64,000 nucleotides of DNA from NCBI GenBank assembly GCA_025141835.1, contig CP081102.1, forward strand, positions 1,612,001 to 1,676,000, written 5' to 3'. How positions within the stretch are numbered: the stretch's first letter is position 1; every line of letters begins with the position of its first letter. This DNA is from Rhodobacteraceae bacterium M385. GTDB lineage: Bacteria > Pseudomonadota > Alphaproteobacteria > Rhodobacterales > Rhodobacteraceae. The notes beneath the pieces are model-generated. The model saw nothing but the letters and a program-made list of their open reading frames with translations. It did no database searches and was not told the origin of the DNA. The position numbers were made by a program, and so were the translations under genes. This document shows positions 8,645 to 16,771 of this stretch, piece after piece.

Positions 8645-8737
8645 TTAGATGCTGGCCCAATCCGAGAACCGAACCGGGGTAGGGTGCTCTTTCACGGGGG
8701 ATTGGCCTTTAGCGGGCTTTGGTTTGTGGGTCGGCAT
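8645..8737 (-). CDS. Possible 30-residue basic small protein
   Basis: A short minus-strand ORF, MPTHKPKPAKGQ to FSDWASI, with GGAG seven bases before the ATG, which is ideal spacing. It lies 64 bases upstream of the TfoX-domain gene on the same strand and could be its first cistron. The product is lysine/proline-rich with a hydrophobic C-terminal tail. I recognise no family, and a chance ORF cannot be excluded. Confidence 0.4.
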   Translation of the reverse strand: MPTHKPKPAKGQSPVKEHPTPVRFSDWASI

Positions 8738-9162
8738 AGGACTGCTCCGTTTTTTTATTGTTGACCTCCTCGATGCTGCTTTTGAAATCGGGCGATTACC
8801 GGAACAAAAGTGTGGCGAGAATGTGGCGAAGATTTCGCGCTGCAAAACCGCCGTGCCGTGGCCGGATCTGGCCGAAACCGCCTACGCACGAGGCCGCGTT
8901 TCCGTCGAAAATTTTTCCGATTGTTACAGGTTTTTTGGCCCAGATCACGGCCCTGTGCGCTTGGTGCAGGGGGGGGAGAAATGCTGTGCATTTTTGCACC
9001 AAAATACGAACGAATTCGTAATTTCGTGTCTGGAAACACCCAATGAGAGGGTCCATATCAGTGTCATCGGAGCGACACAAAACGGGTCGCTTCCCTAAAA
9101 CAACCTAACCAAAGGGGCCGCGAATAAACGCGACCTCTCGAGACACGAAAAGGACTAACCCA
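8738..9162. other. Non-coding region with two short inverted repeats upstream of a secreted-protein gene
   Basis: No convincing gene is seen here; the longer frames on both strands have no ribosome binding sites and unlikely composition. It contains GTGCA-TTTT-TGCAC at 8986-8999 and TACGAA-CGAA-TTCGTA at 9005-9020, about 145-175 bases before the ATG at 9163. The base composition is AT-rich compared with its surroundings. These are candidate operator sites for the 9163 gene. Confidence 0.4.
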
Positions 9163-9480
9163 ATGAAAAATATCGCACTTATCGCCGCTGTTGTTGCTAC
9201 TGTTGCCGCTCCTGCTGTTGCGCAGTCCACCTCGACTGCCTTCGCAATCTCGCACTTCAACCAGTCCGCTGACCACGCTTCCGACGTCATCAACTACAGC
9301 GGCGACACAAACCTCACTCAAGTCTCCACCACAGGCACTTCGCCTCTGGCCGAGACCTTCGCGATCCTCAACCGCTCCGCTGACACGCCTAGCGACATGA
9401 CCGGTCTGAATGGCGCAACTGTCGTTGGCGGCACACCTGCCTACGGCGCCGAAATCTTCGAGCGTCTCGACGCCGAATAA
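9163..9480 (+). CDS. Small secreted protein with a duplicated SAD motif
   Basis: A 105-residue protein with a clear Sec signal peptide (MKNIALIAAVVATVAAPAVA, cleavage before QSTST). The mature chain contains two related segments, AISHFNQSADHASD and AILNRSADTPSD, about 45 residues apart, and no cysteines. AAAGGA precedes the ATG and a strong terminator follows, so it is a free-standing, probably well-expressed transcription unit. I do not recognise a named family; a periplasmic or extracellular location follows from the signal peptide only. Confidence 0.8.
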   Translation: MKNIALIAAVVATVAAPAVAQSTSTAFAISHFNQSADHASDVINYSGDTNLTQVSTTGTSPLAETFAILNRSADTPSDMTGLNGATVVGGTPAYGAEIFERLDAE

Positions 9481-9524
9481 GTCAAAGGTCAATCGACCCT
9501 ACTCTTAGGTCTCTCCCTAGACCG

Positions 9525-9550
9525 AGGGCGCTCCACTGGGGCGCCCTTTT
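9525..9550 (+). terminator. Rho-independent terminator after the small secreted-protein gene
   Basis: AGGGCGC and GCGCCCT form a seven-base-pair stem around a nine-base loop, followed by TTT. It lies 45 bases after the stop codon. Confidence 0.85.
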
Positions 9551-9603
9551 CGATTCTGTCTGTTTTTTCTTGGCACACAGATGGCCCGTGTTACCCATTG
9601 GTC

Positions 9604-10641
9604 ATGCGCCATCTTATGCCCACTCCCGCCCAAACCGCCGCCTTGTTGGCTGGCCTGTCCGATATCCCGCCGCCATCGGTCGATGCGCAGGCCCCGGCGG
9701 CCTTGCTGGCCCGTTGTCCCGAGGCCGCCCAAACACCCCTGACGTCCTTGCCTGCGCTGGCAGAGCGCTTTGGGATCGCCACCCTCCATGTCAAAGATGA
9801 ACGCGCGCGGATGGGGCTTGGCAGCTTCAAGGCCCTTGGCGCGGCCTATGTGATTGCTTGCGATGCGCAAGAGGGCAAGGCGCGGGGGCAGGCGTATTTT
9901 ACCGCCAGCGCAGGCAACCACGGGTTGTCTGTCGCGGCGGGGGCGCAGGCATTCGGCGCCCGCGCAGTGATCTATCTGGCTGCAACAGTGCCCACAGCCT
10001 TCGCGGCCCGGCTCGAGGCGATGGGCGCCGAAGTGCGCTGGCGCGGAAAGGTTTACGAAGACAGCATGGCGGCGGCCAAGGCTGACGCCGAAACCGAAGG
10101 GGCGGTTTTGCTCTCGGACAGCTCGTGGCCCGGCTACACGGAGCGTCCCTGGCGGTTGATGGAGGGCTATTTGGTCCTGATTCAAGAGGCCGCCGCGCAG
10201 ATGCCCGCGCCGCCCACCCATATTTTCCTGCAAGCAGGCGTCGGCGGATTGGCAGGCGCGGTGGCGGCCTATGCAAGGACGGTCTGGGGGCAGGGCCCGC
10301 GCATCGTGGTGGTAGAGCCCGAGTCCGCACCCGCCCTATTCGCCTCGGTCGCAACCGGGGCGGCACAGGTCACGCAGGGCCCCGCCAGCGCCATGGGGCG
10401 ACTTGATTGTAAGGAGCCGTCGTTGATCGCCCTCAAAGGGTTGGCGCGGGATGCCTCTGATTTCATGGTGATCTCTGAGGCGGAGGGCACTGATGGTGCC
10501 GCAATAGCCGAGGCGGCTGGAATGCCATCCACCCCTTCGGGGGCGGCCGGAATCGCGGGCCTTGCGGTGGCGGCCAAGGGGGGCTTTGGTTTGGATACCG
10601 CGTCGCGCGTCTTGGTGATCCTCAGCGAGGGGCCGGAATGA
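9604..10641 (+). CDS. PLP-dependent lyase, diaminopropionate ammonia-lyase-like
   Basis: A fold-type II PLP enzyme of 345 residues. The PLP lysine is in RMGLGSFKALGAAY near residue 75, followed by FTASAGNHGLSVA, SWPGYTERPWRLMEGY, the glycine-rich THIFLQAGVGGLAGA phosphate loop, and SGAAGI-like PSGAAGIAGLAVAA. These match diaminopropionate ammonia-lyase (DpaL) better than threonine dehydratase. The related EutB enzyme of ectoine breakdown is an alternative, given the neighbours. It is shorter than E. coli DpaL (about 400 residues). The ATG at 9604 is chosen, but no good ribosome binding site is visible and the ATG at 9616 is possible. ATGA overlap couples it to the next gene. Confidence 0.8.
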   Translation: MRHLMPTPAQTAALLAGLSDIPPPSVDAQAPAALLARCPEAAQTPLTSLPALAERFGIATLHVKDERARMGLGSFKALGAAYVIACDAQEGKARGQAYFTASAGNHGLSVAAGAQAFGARAVIYLAATVPTAFAARLEAMGAEVRWRGKVYEDSMAAAKADAETEGAVLLSDSSWPGYTERPWRLMEGYLVLIQEAAAQMPAPPTHIFLQAGVGGLAGAVAAYARTVWGQGPRIVVVEPESAPALFASVATGAAQVTQGPASAMGRLDCKEPSLIALKGLARDASDFMVISEAEGTDGAAIAEAAGMPSTPSGAAGIAGLAVAAKGGFGLDTASRVLVILSEGPE

Positions 10642-11798
10642 CACCGCCGCCCAGAGGCTTTCCAGAGGCTGAGTATCAGGCCCGCACCGCCCGCGCGCAA
10701 TCCCTGATGGCCGAGGCCGGGATTGACGCGCTACTGCTGACGACCGAGCCGGAAATACGCTACTACACTGGCTTTCTTACCCGATTTTGGGAAAGCCCGA
10801 CGCGAGTTTGGTTCGCGATCGTTCCGGCCAAGGGCAAGCCTGTGGCGGTCATCCCCAGCATTGGCGCCCATTTGATGGGGCAGACATGGGTGCAAGACAT
10901 CCGCACATGGCAAGCGCCCGATTACGCCGACGATGGTGTGGGCCAGTTGGCCGCAACATTGCAAGAGCTGACGCCTGCAAATGGGACCATTGGCCTTGCC
11001 GATCAGATGGAAAGCCATGTGCGTATGCCCATGGCCGATTTGCGCCGCTTGGAACGATCCATTGGGGCGCGGCGGATCATGGGCGACGCGACCATCACCC
11101 GCCGTTTGCGGCAGGTTAAATCGACCGCAGAGATCGCCAAAATCACCCATGCTGTGAACATTGGCACAAGGGCCTTTGACCGGGTGCCCGAGATTGCCTG
11201 CGTAGGCGTGGCGCTGTCGCAGGTATTTCGCGATTTTCAGCGCCTCTGCCTGGAAGAAGGGGCCGATTGGGTGCCTTATCTGGCGGGGGCCGCGGCACCG
11301 GGGGGCTACGGGGATGTGATCTCTCCTGCTGATGATGCGCCGCTTCGTGCAGGTGATGTGATGATGCTGGACACTGGCCTGATCTGGGATGGCTACTTTT
11401 GCGATTTCGACCGTAACTTCAGCCTCGGCCCGCCCTCGGTCGCGGTGGCAGAGGGCCACGCGCAGTTGATTGAGGCCACGCAAGCCGGCTTCGCTGCCGC
11501 CAAACCCGGCGCGCGGATGTGCGACGTGTTTCACGCGATGAATGATATCGTGGCCCCCGGAATTGGCGGCTCGGACGCGGGGCGGCTGGGACATGGCTTG
11601 GGGATGCAATTGACGGAATGGCCCTCTCTCATCGCTGCCGACACCACCTTGCTAGAGGAGGGCATGGTCCTGACCCTAGAACCGGGCGTCACCTTGCCCG
11701 GCGGCAAAATCATGGTGCACGAAGAAAACATCGTGATCGAGGCCCAGGGCGCGCGCTATCTGACGCGCCCTCAAGGGGCGGAAATGGTCGTCATATGA
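10638..11798 (+). CDS. M24 family metallopeptidase/hydrolase (Xaa-Pro peptidase or ectoine-hydrolase type)
   Basis: A 386-residue pita-bread-fold enzyme with a creatinase-like N-terminal domain and a C-terminal M24 domain. The five dinuclear metal ligands are visible in MLDTGLIWDG, CDFDRNF, LGHGLGMQ, LTLEPGV and MVHEENI. The family includes Xaa-Pro peptidases, creatinase and the ectoine hydrolase DoeA/EutD. Both ends overlap neighbouring genes by four bases (ATGA), so the three-gene operon is tightly coupled. A role in hydrolysing an amide-bonded substrate whose product is then handled by the lyase and racemase-like protein is inference. Confidence 0.85.
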   Translation: MTPPPRGFPEAEYQARTARAQSLMAEAGIDALLLTTEPEIRYYTGFLTRFWESPTRVWFAIVPAKGKPVAVIPSIGAHLMGQTWVQDIRTWQAPDYADDGVGQLAATLQELTPANGTIGLADQMESHVRMPMADLRRLERSIGARRIMGDATITRRLRQVKSTAEIAKITHAVNIGTRAFDRVPEIACVGVALSQVFRDFQRLCLEEGADWVPYLAGAAAPGGYGDVISPADDAPLRAGDVMMLDTGLIWDGYFCDFDRNFSLGPPSVAVAEGHAQLIEATQAGFAAAKPGARMCDVFHAMNDIVAPGIGGSDAGRLGHGLGMQLTEWPSLIAADTTLLEEGMVLTLEPGVTLPGGKIMVHEENIVIEAQGARYLTRPQGAEMVVI

Positions 11799-12532
11799 GT
11801 GTGTTAGCCTATCATCTCTGTGACGATCGCCCGGTGCAATTGGGCATCGTCGTGCTACAAGCGGACGAGACCCTAGAGCATGATTTGCGTCGCCTCTTGC
11901 CAGAGCAAACGGAACTGTTGGTCACCCGCGTCCCGTCCGCCACACGTGTTTCAAGCCAAAGCCTCGCGGCGATGGAAGCGGATCTGACTGCCGCCGCCGA
12001 ATTGTTGCCACGCGGGGCCCGGTTCGCCGCCCTTGGGTTCGGCTGCACCTCGGGCACGGCCCAGATCGGAGCTTTGCGGATTGCGGAATTGCTGCGGGCT
12101 GGGGCCGATGTGGCCACGGTGACAGAGCCTGTGTCGGCCCTGATCGCGGCGTGTCAGCACCTGGGTATCAAGCGGCTCGCGCTTGTCAGCCCCTATGTGG
12201 CCGAGGTCTCCGCCCGGTTGGTTGACGTGTTGGAAGGGGCCGGGATCACAATCTCGGCCTTCGCCAGCTTCAACGAGGCGCAGGAGGCCAACGTTGTGCG
12301 CATCGACGCGCCCTCAATCGCCAACGCGGCAAGGGCTACGGCGGCCCAAGCCCCATGCGACGCGGTGTTCCTGTCGTGCACCAACCTGCGCACATTGGAC
12401 GTCATCGCGGGGGCCGAGGCGGAATTGGACGTCCCGGTGCTGTCCAGCAATCTGGTTCTGGCGTGGCACATGGCGCGATTGGCGGGCGTGGCGCAGTCCT
12501 TGCGGACGGGGGCTGCATTGGTGGCACGTTAG
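11795..12532 (+). CDS. EutA/maleate isomerase-like Asp/Glu racemase superfamily protein
   Basis: A 245-residue protein with two repeated Rossmann-like halves, each carrying a catalytic-type cysteine: FGCTSGTAQIG near residue 80 and LSCTNLRTLD near residue 195. This pairing is seen in arylmalonate decarboxylase, maleate isomerase and the ectoine-utilisation protein EutA. The start is set by the ATGA overlap with the upstream M24 gene. With a lyase of the EutB/DpaL type and an M24 hydrolase, the operon resembles part of a eut/doe ectoine-breakdown cluster. The deacetylase, aminotransferase, dehydrogenase, transporter and regulator of that cluster are not present here. Confidence 0.78.
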   Translation: MSVLAYHLCDDRPVQLGIVVLQADETLEHDLRRLLPEQTELLVTRVPSATRVSSQSLAAMEADLTAAAELLPRGARFAALGFGCTSGTAQIGALRIAELLRAGADVATVTEPVSALIAACQHLGIKRLALVSPYVAEVSARLVDVLEGAGITISAFASFNEAQEANVVRIDAPSIANAARATAAQAPCDAVFLSCTNLRTLDVIAGAEAELDVPVLSSNLVLAWHMARLAGVAQSLRTGAALVAR

Positions 12533-12890
12533 GCGCGCGCGCTTTCGGGGCCCCGGAGATGCCGGCAAGCATGCCGCCTTAACCAAAAGATGATCTTATC
12601 TTCGCTGCACCACGCCCAATACCCCGTAGAGTTAGCCCGCCATCGTGACCCTACATGATGTACACTCTCTGCCACAGCGCGTTCTGGTATAGGCACTTGA
12701 GCCGCCGCCCCTCAGCGCCGCTTTCGTCCGCCCCCTGACTGCCGAGGCTTTTGCAGAAACAGTCGATCGGCCCATGGATTTCCGCGGGCACAAATACGGT
12801 TGTCAGACGGTGTCGAGTAAGCAGACAAGGCCCACAGACCCGCAAACGGGTCCACCCGACAAAAATCAGTTCGCCAGTAACTCATTGGTC
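12533..12890. other. Intergenic region left of the island, with a hairpin that may be the displaced tRNA-Asn terminator
   Basis: No gene is recognised over 358 bases. GACCCG-CAAA-CGGGTC at 12837-12852 is a perfect stem. Before the island inserted, this sequence would have lain about 50 bases downstream of tRNA-Asn on the minus strand, so it may be that gene's original terminator. The stretch 12873-12890 resembles 22933-22950, so homology between the two island ends extends beyond the perfect repeat. Confidence 0.5.
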
Positions 12891-12948
12891 TAATGTGAAA
12901 AACTGGCTCCGGCGGTAGGGATCGAACCTACGACAAATTGATTAACAG
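12891..12948. repeat. Left attachment site (58-bp direct repeat, partial tRNA-Asn 3' end)
   Basis: Positions 12891-12948 are identical to 22951-23008. The repeat covers the tRNA-Asn 3' end including CCA, the T arm, the variable region and the 3' half of the anticodon arm, plus 13 bases beyond the CCA end. Identity stops at the anticodon loop (CTGTTAA on the tRNA strand). This is the site type used by tyrosine recombinases that cross over in tRNA anticodon loops. The remnant cannot form a tRNA. Confidence 0.95.
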
Positions 12949-13128
12949 CCGCGGTGGAACGATTTCTCCTGTTTGCGCTCTAGTGCGCAGGTTTACTGTA
13001 AATGCATGTAACGAAACGATTTTCTTTGACCTTCTCTACGCTGCTGTTGCACCAGTTACGCCATGTTTTCGGTTCTGGTGCTGCCGCAGTGCTTCCAGAA
13101 AATGGACGGTTTTGAGGAGGTCTTGAGC

Positions 13129-14313
13129 ATGGTGAAGCTAACGAAACGATCTATCGATCAGCTTGCGATTTCGGAAAAAGATTACTTTGTTTGGGACAGC
13201 GAGCTTTCAGGGTTTGGTGTTCGCGTGATGCCGTCGGGGCGGAAGTCTTATCTTGTCCAGTATAGGGCAGGTGGGCGGTCTCGGCGGAAGACGATCGGCC
13301 AGCACGGTGCTTTAACGGTGGATCAAGCGCGGGTTGAAGCACGTAAACTGTTGGGTGATGTAGCTCGTGGTGAAAACCCAGCTGAGGACCGCCAGCGCAG
13401 ACTTAGAGAGCCGACGATTTCCTCGTTATGTGATCGGTTTCTGAGCGAGTATGTGTCTCTCCACTGCAAGCCTTCGACGTTTAACGGGTACAGCACCTAT
13501 ATCGAAACTTGCGTTCGGCCCCGCTTGGGAAGCCGCAAGATTGGGGATCTGACCCGTGCCGATGTGGTCGCCTTCCATCACGACCTGCGCGACCGTCCTT
13601 ATACCGCGAACCGGGCTGTCGCGATGCTCTCGCGCATGTTTAACCTCGCGGAAGATTGGGGGTTGCGTAACGAAGGTTCAAACCCGGCGCGTCGGATCAA
13701 GAAGTACCGAGAGGAAGAAAAGAAGCGGTATCTGTCAGATGACGAACAAGCCCGGTTGGGGCAGGTCTTGGAAGATGTATTGGCGACGGGGCAAGAAACG
13801 GAATACGCGGTGGCGGCTATTTCTCTGCTGGTTCTTACGGGTTGCCGGTTGGGCGAAATCCTGTCCCTCAAGTGGGAGTACGTCACACCACGGCACCTCG
13901 AGCTGCCAGACAGCAAGACAGGGCGTCGCCGCATCCCTCTGCCGCGCGAGGCCTATGACATCATCACATCGCTGCCGCGTAGGGCTGGGAACCCCTATGT
14001 GATCCTCGGCGTGACGGATCACGGGCATTTGGTGAACCTCAACAGCCCGTGGCTGCGCATCAGAAAACTGGCAGGGCTAGAAGACGTTCGAATGCACGAC
14101 CTGCGCCACACTTATGCCAGCGTTGCGGTTATGAGTGGGATTGATCCGTTCCTACTTAAAGAAATCATGGGCCATAAGAATTTGCAGACGACGCTGAGAT
14201 ACTCGCACTTTGCGGATGAAGCCGTGCAACAGGCGGCAGGGTCGGTCGCGGGTAAGCTGGCGGGTGCACTGGGACGGCGGTCTACGATGACTAAACTGCG
14301 GGTCGTGCAATGA
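13129..14313 (+). CDS. int: Tyrosine integrase (P4/CP4-57-type)
   Basis: Site-specific recombinase of 394 residues. The N-terminal DUF4102-like arm-binding domain begins MVKLTKRSIDQLAISEKDYFVWDSELSGFGVRV. A SAM-like core-binding domain follows, then the catalytic domain with arginine in LTGCRLGEIL, HDLRHTYAS, and the histidine and nucleophilic tyrosine in GHKNLQTTLRYSH near residue 360. The start at 13129 is preceded by GAGGAGG at eight bases; the longer reading from 13063 has no such site. It lies 180 bases inside the left repeat, so it is the expected enzyme for integration and excision. It overlaps the next gene by four bases. Confidence 0.96.
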   Translation: MVKLTKRSIDQLAISEKDYFVWDSELSGFGVRVMPSGRKSYLVQYRAGGRSRRKTIGQHGALTVDQARVEARKLLGDVARGENPAEDRQRRLREPTISSLCDRFLSEYVSLHCKPSTFNGYSTYIETCVRPRLGSRKIGDLTRADVVAFHHDLRDRPYTANRAVAMLSRMFNLAEDWGLRNEGSNPARRIKKYREEEKKRYLSDDEQARLGQVLEDVLATGQETEYAVAAISLLVLTGCRLGEILSLKWEYVTPRHLELPDSKTGRRRIPLPREAYDIITSLPRRAGNPYVILGVTDHGHLVNLNSPWLRIRKLAGLEDVRMHDLRHTYASVAVMSGIDPFLLKEIMGHKNLQTTLRYSHFADEAVQQAAGSVAGKLAGALGRRSTMTKLRVVQ

Positions 14314-15065
14314 TCGGACAGTACCGAGACAGGACCGCCAGTGCGGAAGAAGCGGCGAGCGAAAAAACATTCTATACGGATGAGCAAGTTCAGGAAATTG
14401 CAGCCGAATTTGGTGTGCCATCGGAGCAGTTGAAGCCGTTCGCAACGCATTTGGAGCGTGCAGCAAGAAGATGGTCTGTCTGTCGCGAACGTCAGCCAGT
14501 CCATGTTGGTGACACGAGAGCAGCACTTAAAGATCTGAGCAAGAGCCTAAGCGCCACGACCAAAAAGATGAGGTCGATGCCAGATGAAGTGTGGCGCGAT
14601 ATTGGTGAAGCGCCCCAAGAGCCTGATAATGCCCCAAACGATTATCTGGTGCATAGCGCGAGACTTGAAGACGAGGCATACAGTGAAGTCACGATCTCTG
14701 CCGAGATCGGCCCAAGGCATTGTCCTAGCAGGGCCAGTATTTTAGAGATCGTTGCAATGCTGGACGCACTGTCGGAACGCGCTTTTGTAGTCGAACAAAT
14801 GGACGGACATTTGTTTGGCCAGCGCGGCCCAAAGAGAGACGCGGCTTTTAACGAATGGGTCCGCCAGATCCGGATAATTTGGTGCGGAACGTTTGATCGA
14901 GAATTCACGTATGATGTGATCGAGGGTAAGGCGGTCTCTGACGCAGCGCGGTTCTGCTGGGCAGCTTTTAGGCCTCTAGATACCAGGCATACGGAAGAAG
15001 AGACCATCAAGAAGTTGCGAAGCTTTCTAGAATACGATCGTAAAAACAAAGACTTACATATTTAG
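14310..15065 (+). CDS. Unknown protein translationally coupled to the integrase
   Basis: A 251-residue, soluble, charged protein that I do not recognise. It starts in an ATGA overlap with the integrase stop, so it is translated from the same message. It has a helical N-terminal third (FYTDEQVQEIAAEFGVPSEQL), a middle segment around a conserved-looking SAEIGPRH, and a C-terminal part rich in aromatic residues (WVRQIRIIWCGTFDREFTY). No signal peptide or membrane segment is present. The coupling suggests a role in maintenance or recombination of the element, but the sequence gives no function. Confidence 0.78.
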   Translation: MIGQYRDRTASAEEAASEKTFYTDEQVQEIAAEFGVPSEQLKPFATHLERAARRWSVCRERQPVHVGDTRAALKDLSKSLSATTKKMRSMPDEVWRDIGEAPQEPDNAPNDYLVHSARLEDEAYSEVTISAEIGPRHCPSRASILEIVAMLDALSERAFVVEQMDGHLFGQRGPKRDAAFNEWVRQIRIIWCGTFDREFTYDVIEGKAVSDAARFCWAAFRPLDTRHTEEETIKKLRSFLEYDRKNKDLHI

Positions 15066-15161
15066 TGGCCACTTGGCCAAATAATCCTGTCTATGGATTC
15101 AAGCGATTTCCGAAATTGCACCCACTAGGAATGTCCCATCGCAAGAGCAATGGAGCGTTAC

Positions 15162-15383
15162 ATGGATGGGAACACCGTTTCACCTACTGATTTGGACCAG
15201 CAAGGTCTTCTCGATGAACATGCTGTGGCTGATTTGATCTGCCACTCAGTTCGCACAATCCAGAAATGGCGCGTGACCGGGCAGGGTCCCGAATACTTCA
15301 AGCTCGGACGTTCTGTGCGATATCGCCTTTGCGACGTCTTGAATTGGGTTGATGCGCGTCGGAAGGCGCACACGTCCCAATGA
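15162..15383 (+). CDS. AlpA/excisionase-like helix-turn-helix protein
   Basis: A 73-residue DNA-binding protein of the MerR-like HTH_17 group: LLDEHAVADLICHSVRTIQKW forms the helix-turn-helix and YFKLGRSVRYRLCDVLNWVD the wing. Such proteins act as excisionases or as activators of integrase or replication genes in P4-like elements. The ATG at 15162 is chosen because GGAG lies six bases upstream; the ATG at 15150 would overlap that site. It stands between the integrase pair and the Rep-like gene, as expected for a regulator or directionality factor. Confidence 0.85.
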   Translation: MDGNTVSPTDLDQQGLLDEHAVADLICHSVRTIQKWRVTGQGPEYFKLGRSVRYRLCDVLNWVDARRKAHTSQ

Positions 15384-15533
15384 CGAATGCAATCCAAGCT
15401 CAACTCGACCGCGCTACCGTGCATGGCCGCCGTCAGGCGGCGGGCGCGGTGTGTGGGCGAGCGTGCCTTTGAAGGTTCCTAAAGGGGGTCTTTGTAGCAC
15501 CCCCTCCTAGAAATACATCGAAAGAAAAACACT
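15384..15533. other. Hairpin-rich gap before the Rep-like gene, candidate replication origin
   Basis: Two stems are visible: GCCGCC-GTCA-GGCGGC and GGGGGT/ACCCCC (15484-15489 with 15499-15504). The stretch is GC-rich compared with the element around it. Elements with Rep initiators often have their origin next to rep, so this is a candidate. The second stem could equally be a terminator for the HTH gene. Confidence 0.35.
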
Positions 15534-16688
15534 ATGCATGTGCTCTACTCTGGCTTCGACGGTCTCGATTTGGCGATCAAAGCTCACGCCCCACCTGAAT
15601 TGGTAGAAAAGTTGGAAGCGGGCAAGACCTTTGCCACCGAACGTCAACATGAAGCCTTCACAATCTTCAACGGTGTCAAAATCTACATCAGTTCCTCGGG
15701 GCGAAAGGGCGGTTACACCTACACCTTTAATACCGGGACCGAGGGCGCGGTTTGGGCGGTCAAGAAACCAAATGCCTCCGACCCGTGGGGTGTACATGTC
15801 TCGATTAGGTCTCGCGCTCTGGCCCTGTACGGCTTGGAAAAAGTTCGGCACGATCTTGAGGCTACGTGTGAGAAGTTGGGCTTTCGCGTTCCTCCTGACG
15901 GTATCAGCATCGGACGAGTAGATTTCGCCGTTGATATCCTCGATCCAACATTCTCGCTCGACCCCAACGCTTTCGTTGTGCATTCGCGGACCATGCTCAA
16001 GACACACACGGATCTTGCGGTCAGCGCTACACAATCCCACTCAGGACGCATCACCTCCGTGACCATTGGTAAGATGCCCGGTCGCCAAGCGATTGTTTAC
16101 GACAAGCGTGAAGAGGTCCTGAAAGAGCACAAACACGAATGGCCCCTGATCTGGCAGGAAGCCGCAACTCGCCTCGAACTATCACCTCTCGATATGACGC
16201 GAAGAGAGACCAGCCAAATCTGGCGTGTCGAGCTACGGCTTGGCAAGACGGCCCTTCGCAACCGAACAAGCATTCGCGGCTGGGTCTCGTTCTACGAAGA
16301 GTTAGAAGCTGAGATGGCGCGTCTTTCACACGATGTCTCGCTGCATGTTCCAATCGGGGATACAAACCGCTCACGTTGGCCGCTGCATCCCCTTTGGAAA
16401 ACCGCGAACGCCGTGGTCGAAGCAGGGCTGTTTGCACACGACGTGCAGGTTGCACCTGAGCTCGTTCACGCGGCCGACCTTCAACAGAAGCAGGTTGAAT
16501 TTCTTAGATCGATCGCTGCCCATAGCGTGACCTTGGCGTACCTTGAAGGCGTTCAAGTGGCCGACGTACCCGAATTCCTAGAAGAACTGCCGTCGAGGGT
16601 GGAAGACTTCTTGGAGCAACATAAGCGTGATCTGGGGAAACGGATGAGCGAAGCTGCGGAGAAATATGGAGCGTTGGTTGGAGAGTAG
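15534..16688 (+). CDS. Rep-like replication initiation protein (Rep_trans/RstA-like)
   Basis: A 384-residue protein with the pattern of rolling-circle-type initiators: a core strand IGRVDFAVDIL near residue 125, RQAIVYDKREEVLKEH near residue 185 with the YDK motif, and IWRVELRLGKTALRN near residue 225, then a helical C-terminal region. This resembles the Rep_trans family and RstA of CTX-type phages. The catalytic tyrosine is probably in the VYDK motif. ATG at 15534 has only a weak ribosome binding site (GAAAG). In an integrated element it suggests a replicating circular form after excision. The family call is from motif pattern only. Confidence 0.68.
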   Translation: MHVLYSGFDGLDLAIKAHAPPELVEKLEAGKTFATERQHEAFTIFNGVKIYISSSGRKGGYTYTFNTGTEGAVWAVKKPNASDPWGVHVSIRSRALALYGLEKVRHDLEATCEKLGFRVPPDGISIGRVDFAVDILDPTFSLDPNAFVVHSRTMLKTHTDLAVSATQSHSGRITSVTIGKMPGRQAIVYDKREEVLKEHKHEWPLIWQEAATRLELSPLDMTRRETSQIWRVELRLGKTALRNRTSIRGWVSFYEELEAEMARLSHDVSLHVPIGDTNRSRWPLHPLWKTANAVVEAGLFAHDVQVAPELVHAADLQQKQVEFLRSIAAHSVTLAYLEGVQVADVPEFLEELPSRVEDFLEQHKRDLGKRMSEAAEKYGALVGE

Positions 16689-16771
16689 GAATGGCGGAAA
16701 GCGGTCATTCGCTGCACTTGCGAGACTTATGCCTACATGAGCTAAAGCAGTCATATTAGCGTTACGCCAAC

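Noticed and set aside
9064..9492. A 142-codon minus-strand frame over the small secreted-protein gene
   Set aside because: The plus-strand gene has a signal peptide, ribosome binding site and terminator; the opposite frame has none.
12651..12845. Short minus-strand frame between the EutA-like gene and the left repeat
   Set aside because: No ribosome binding site, odd composition, and it contains the hairpin at 12837.
12904..12948. Apparent second tRNA-Asn at the left end of the island
   Set aside because: Only the 3' part is present; the 5' half of the tRNA is missing, so it is an attachment-site remnant.
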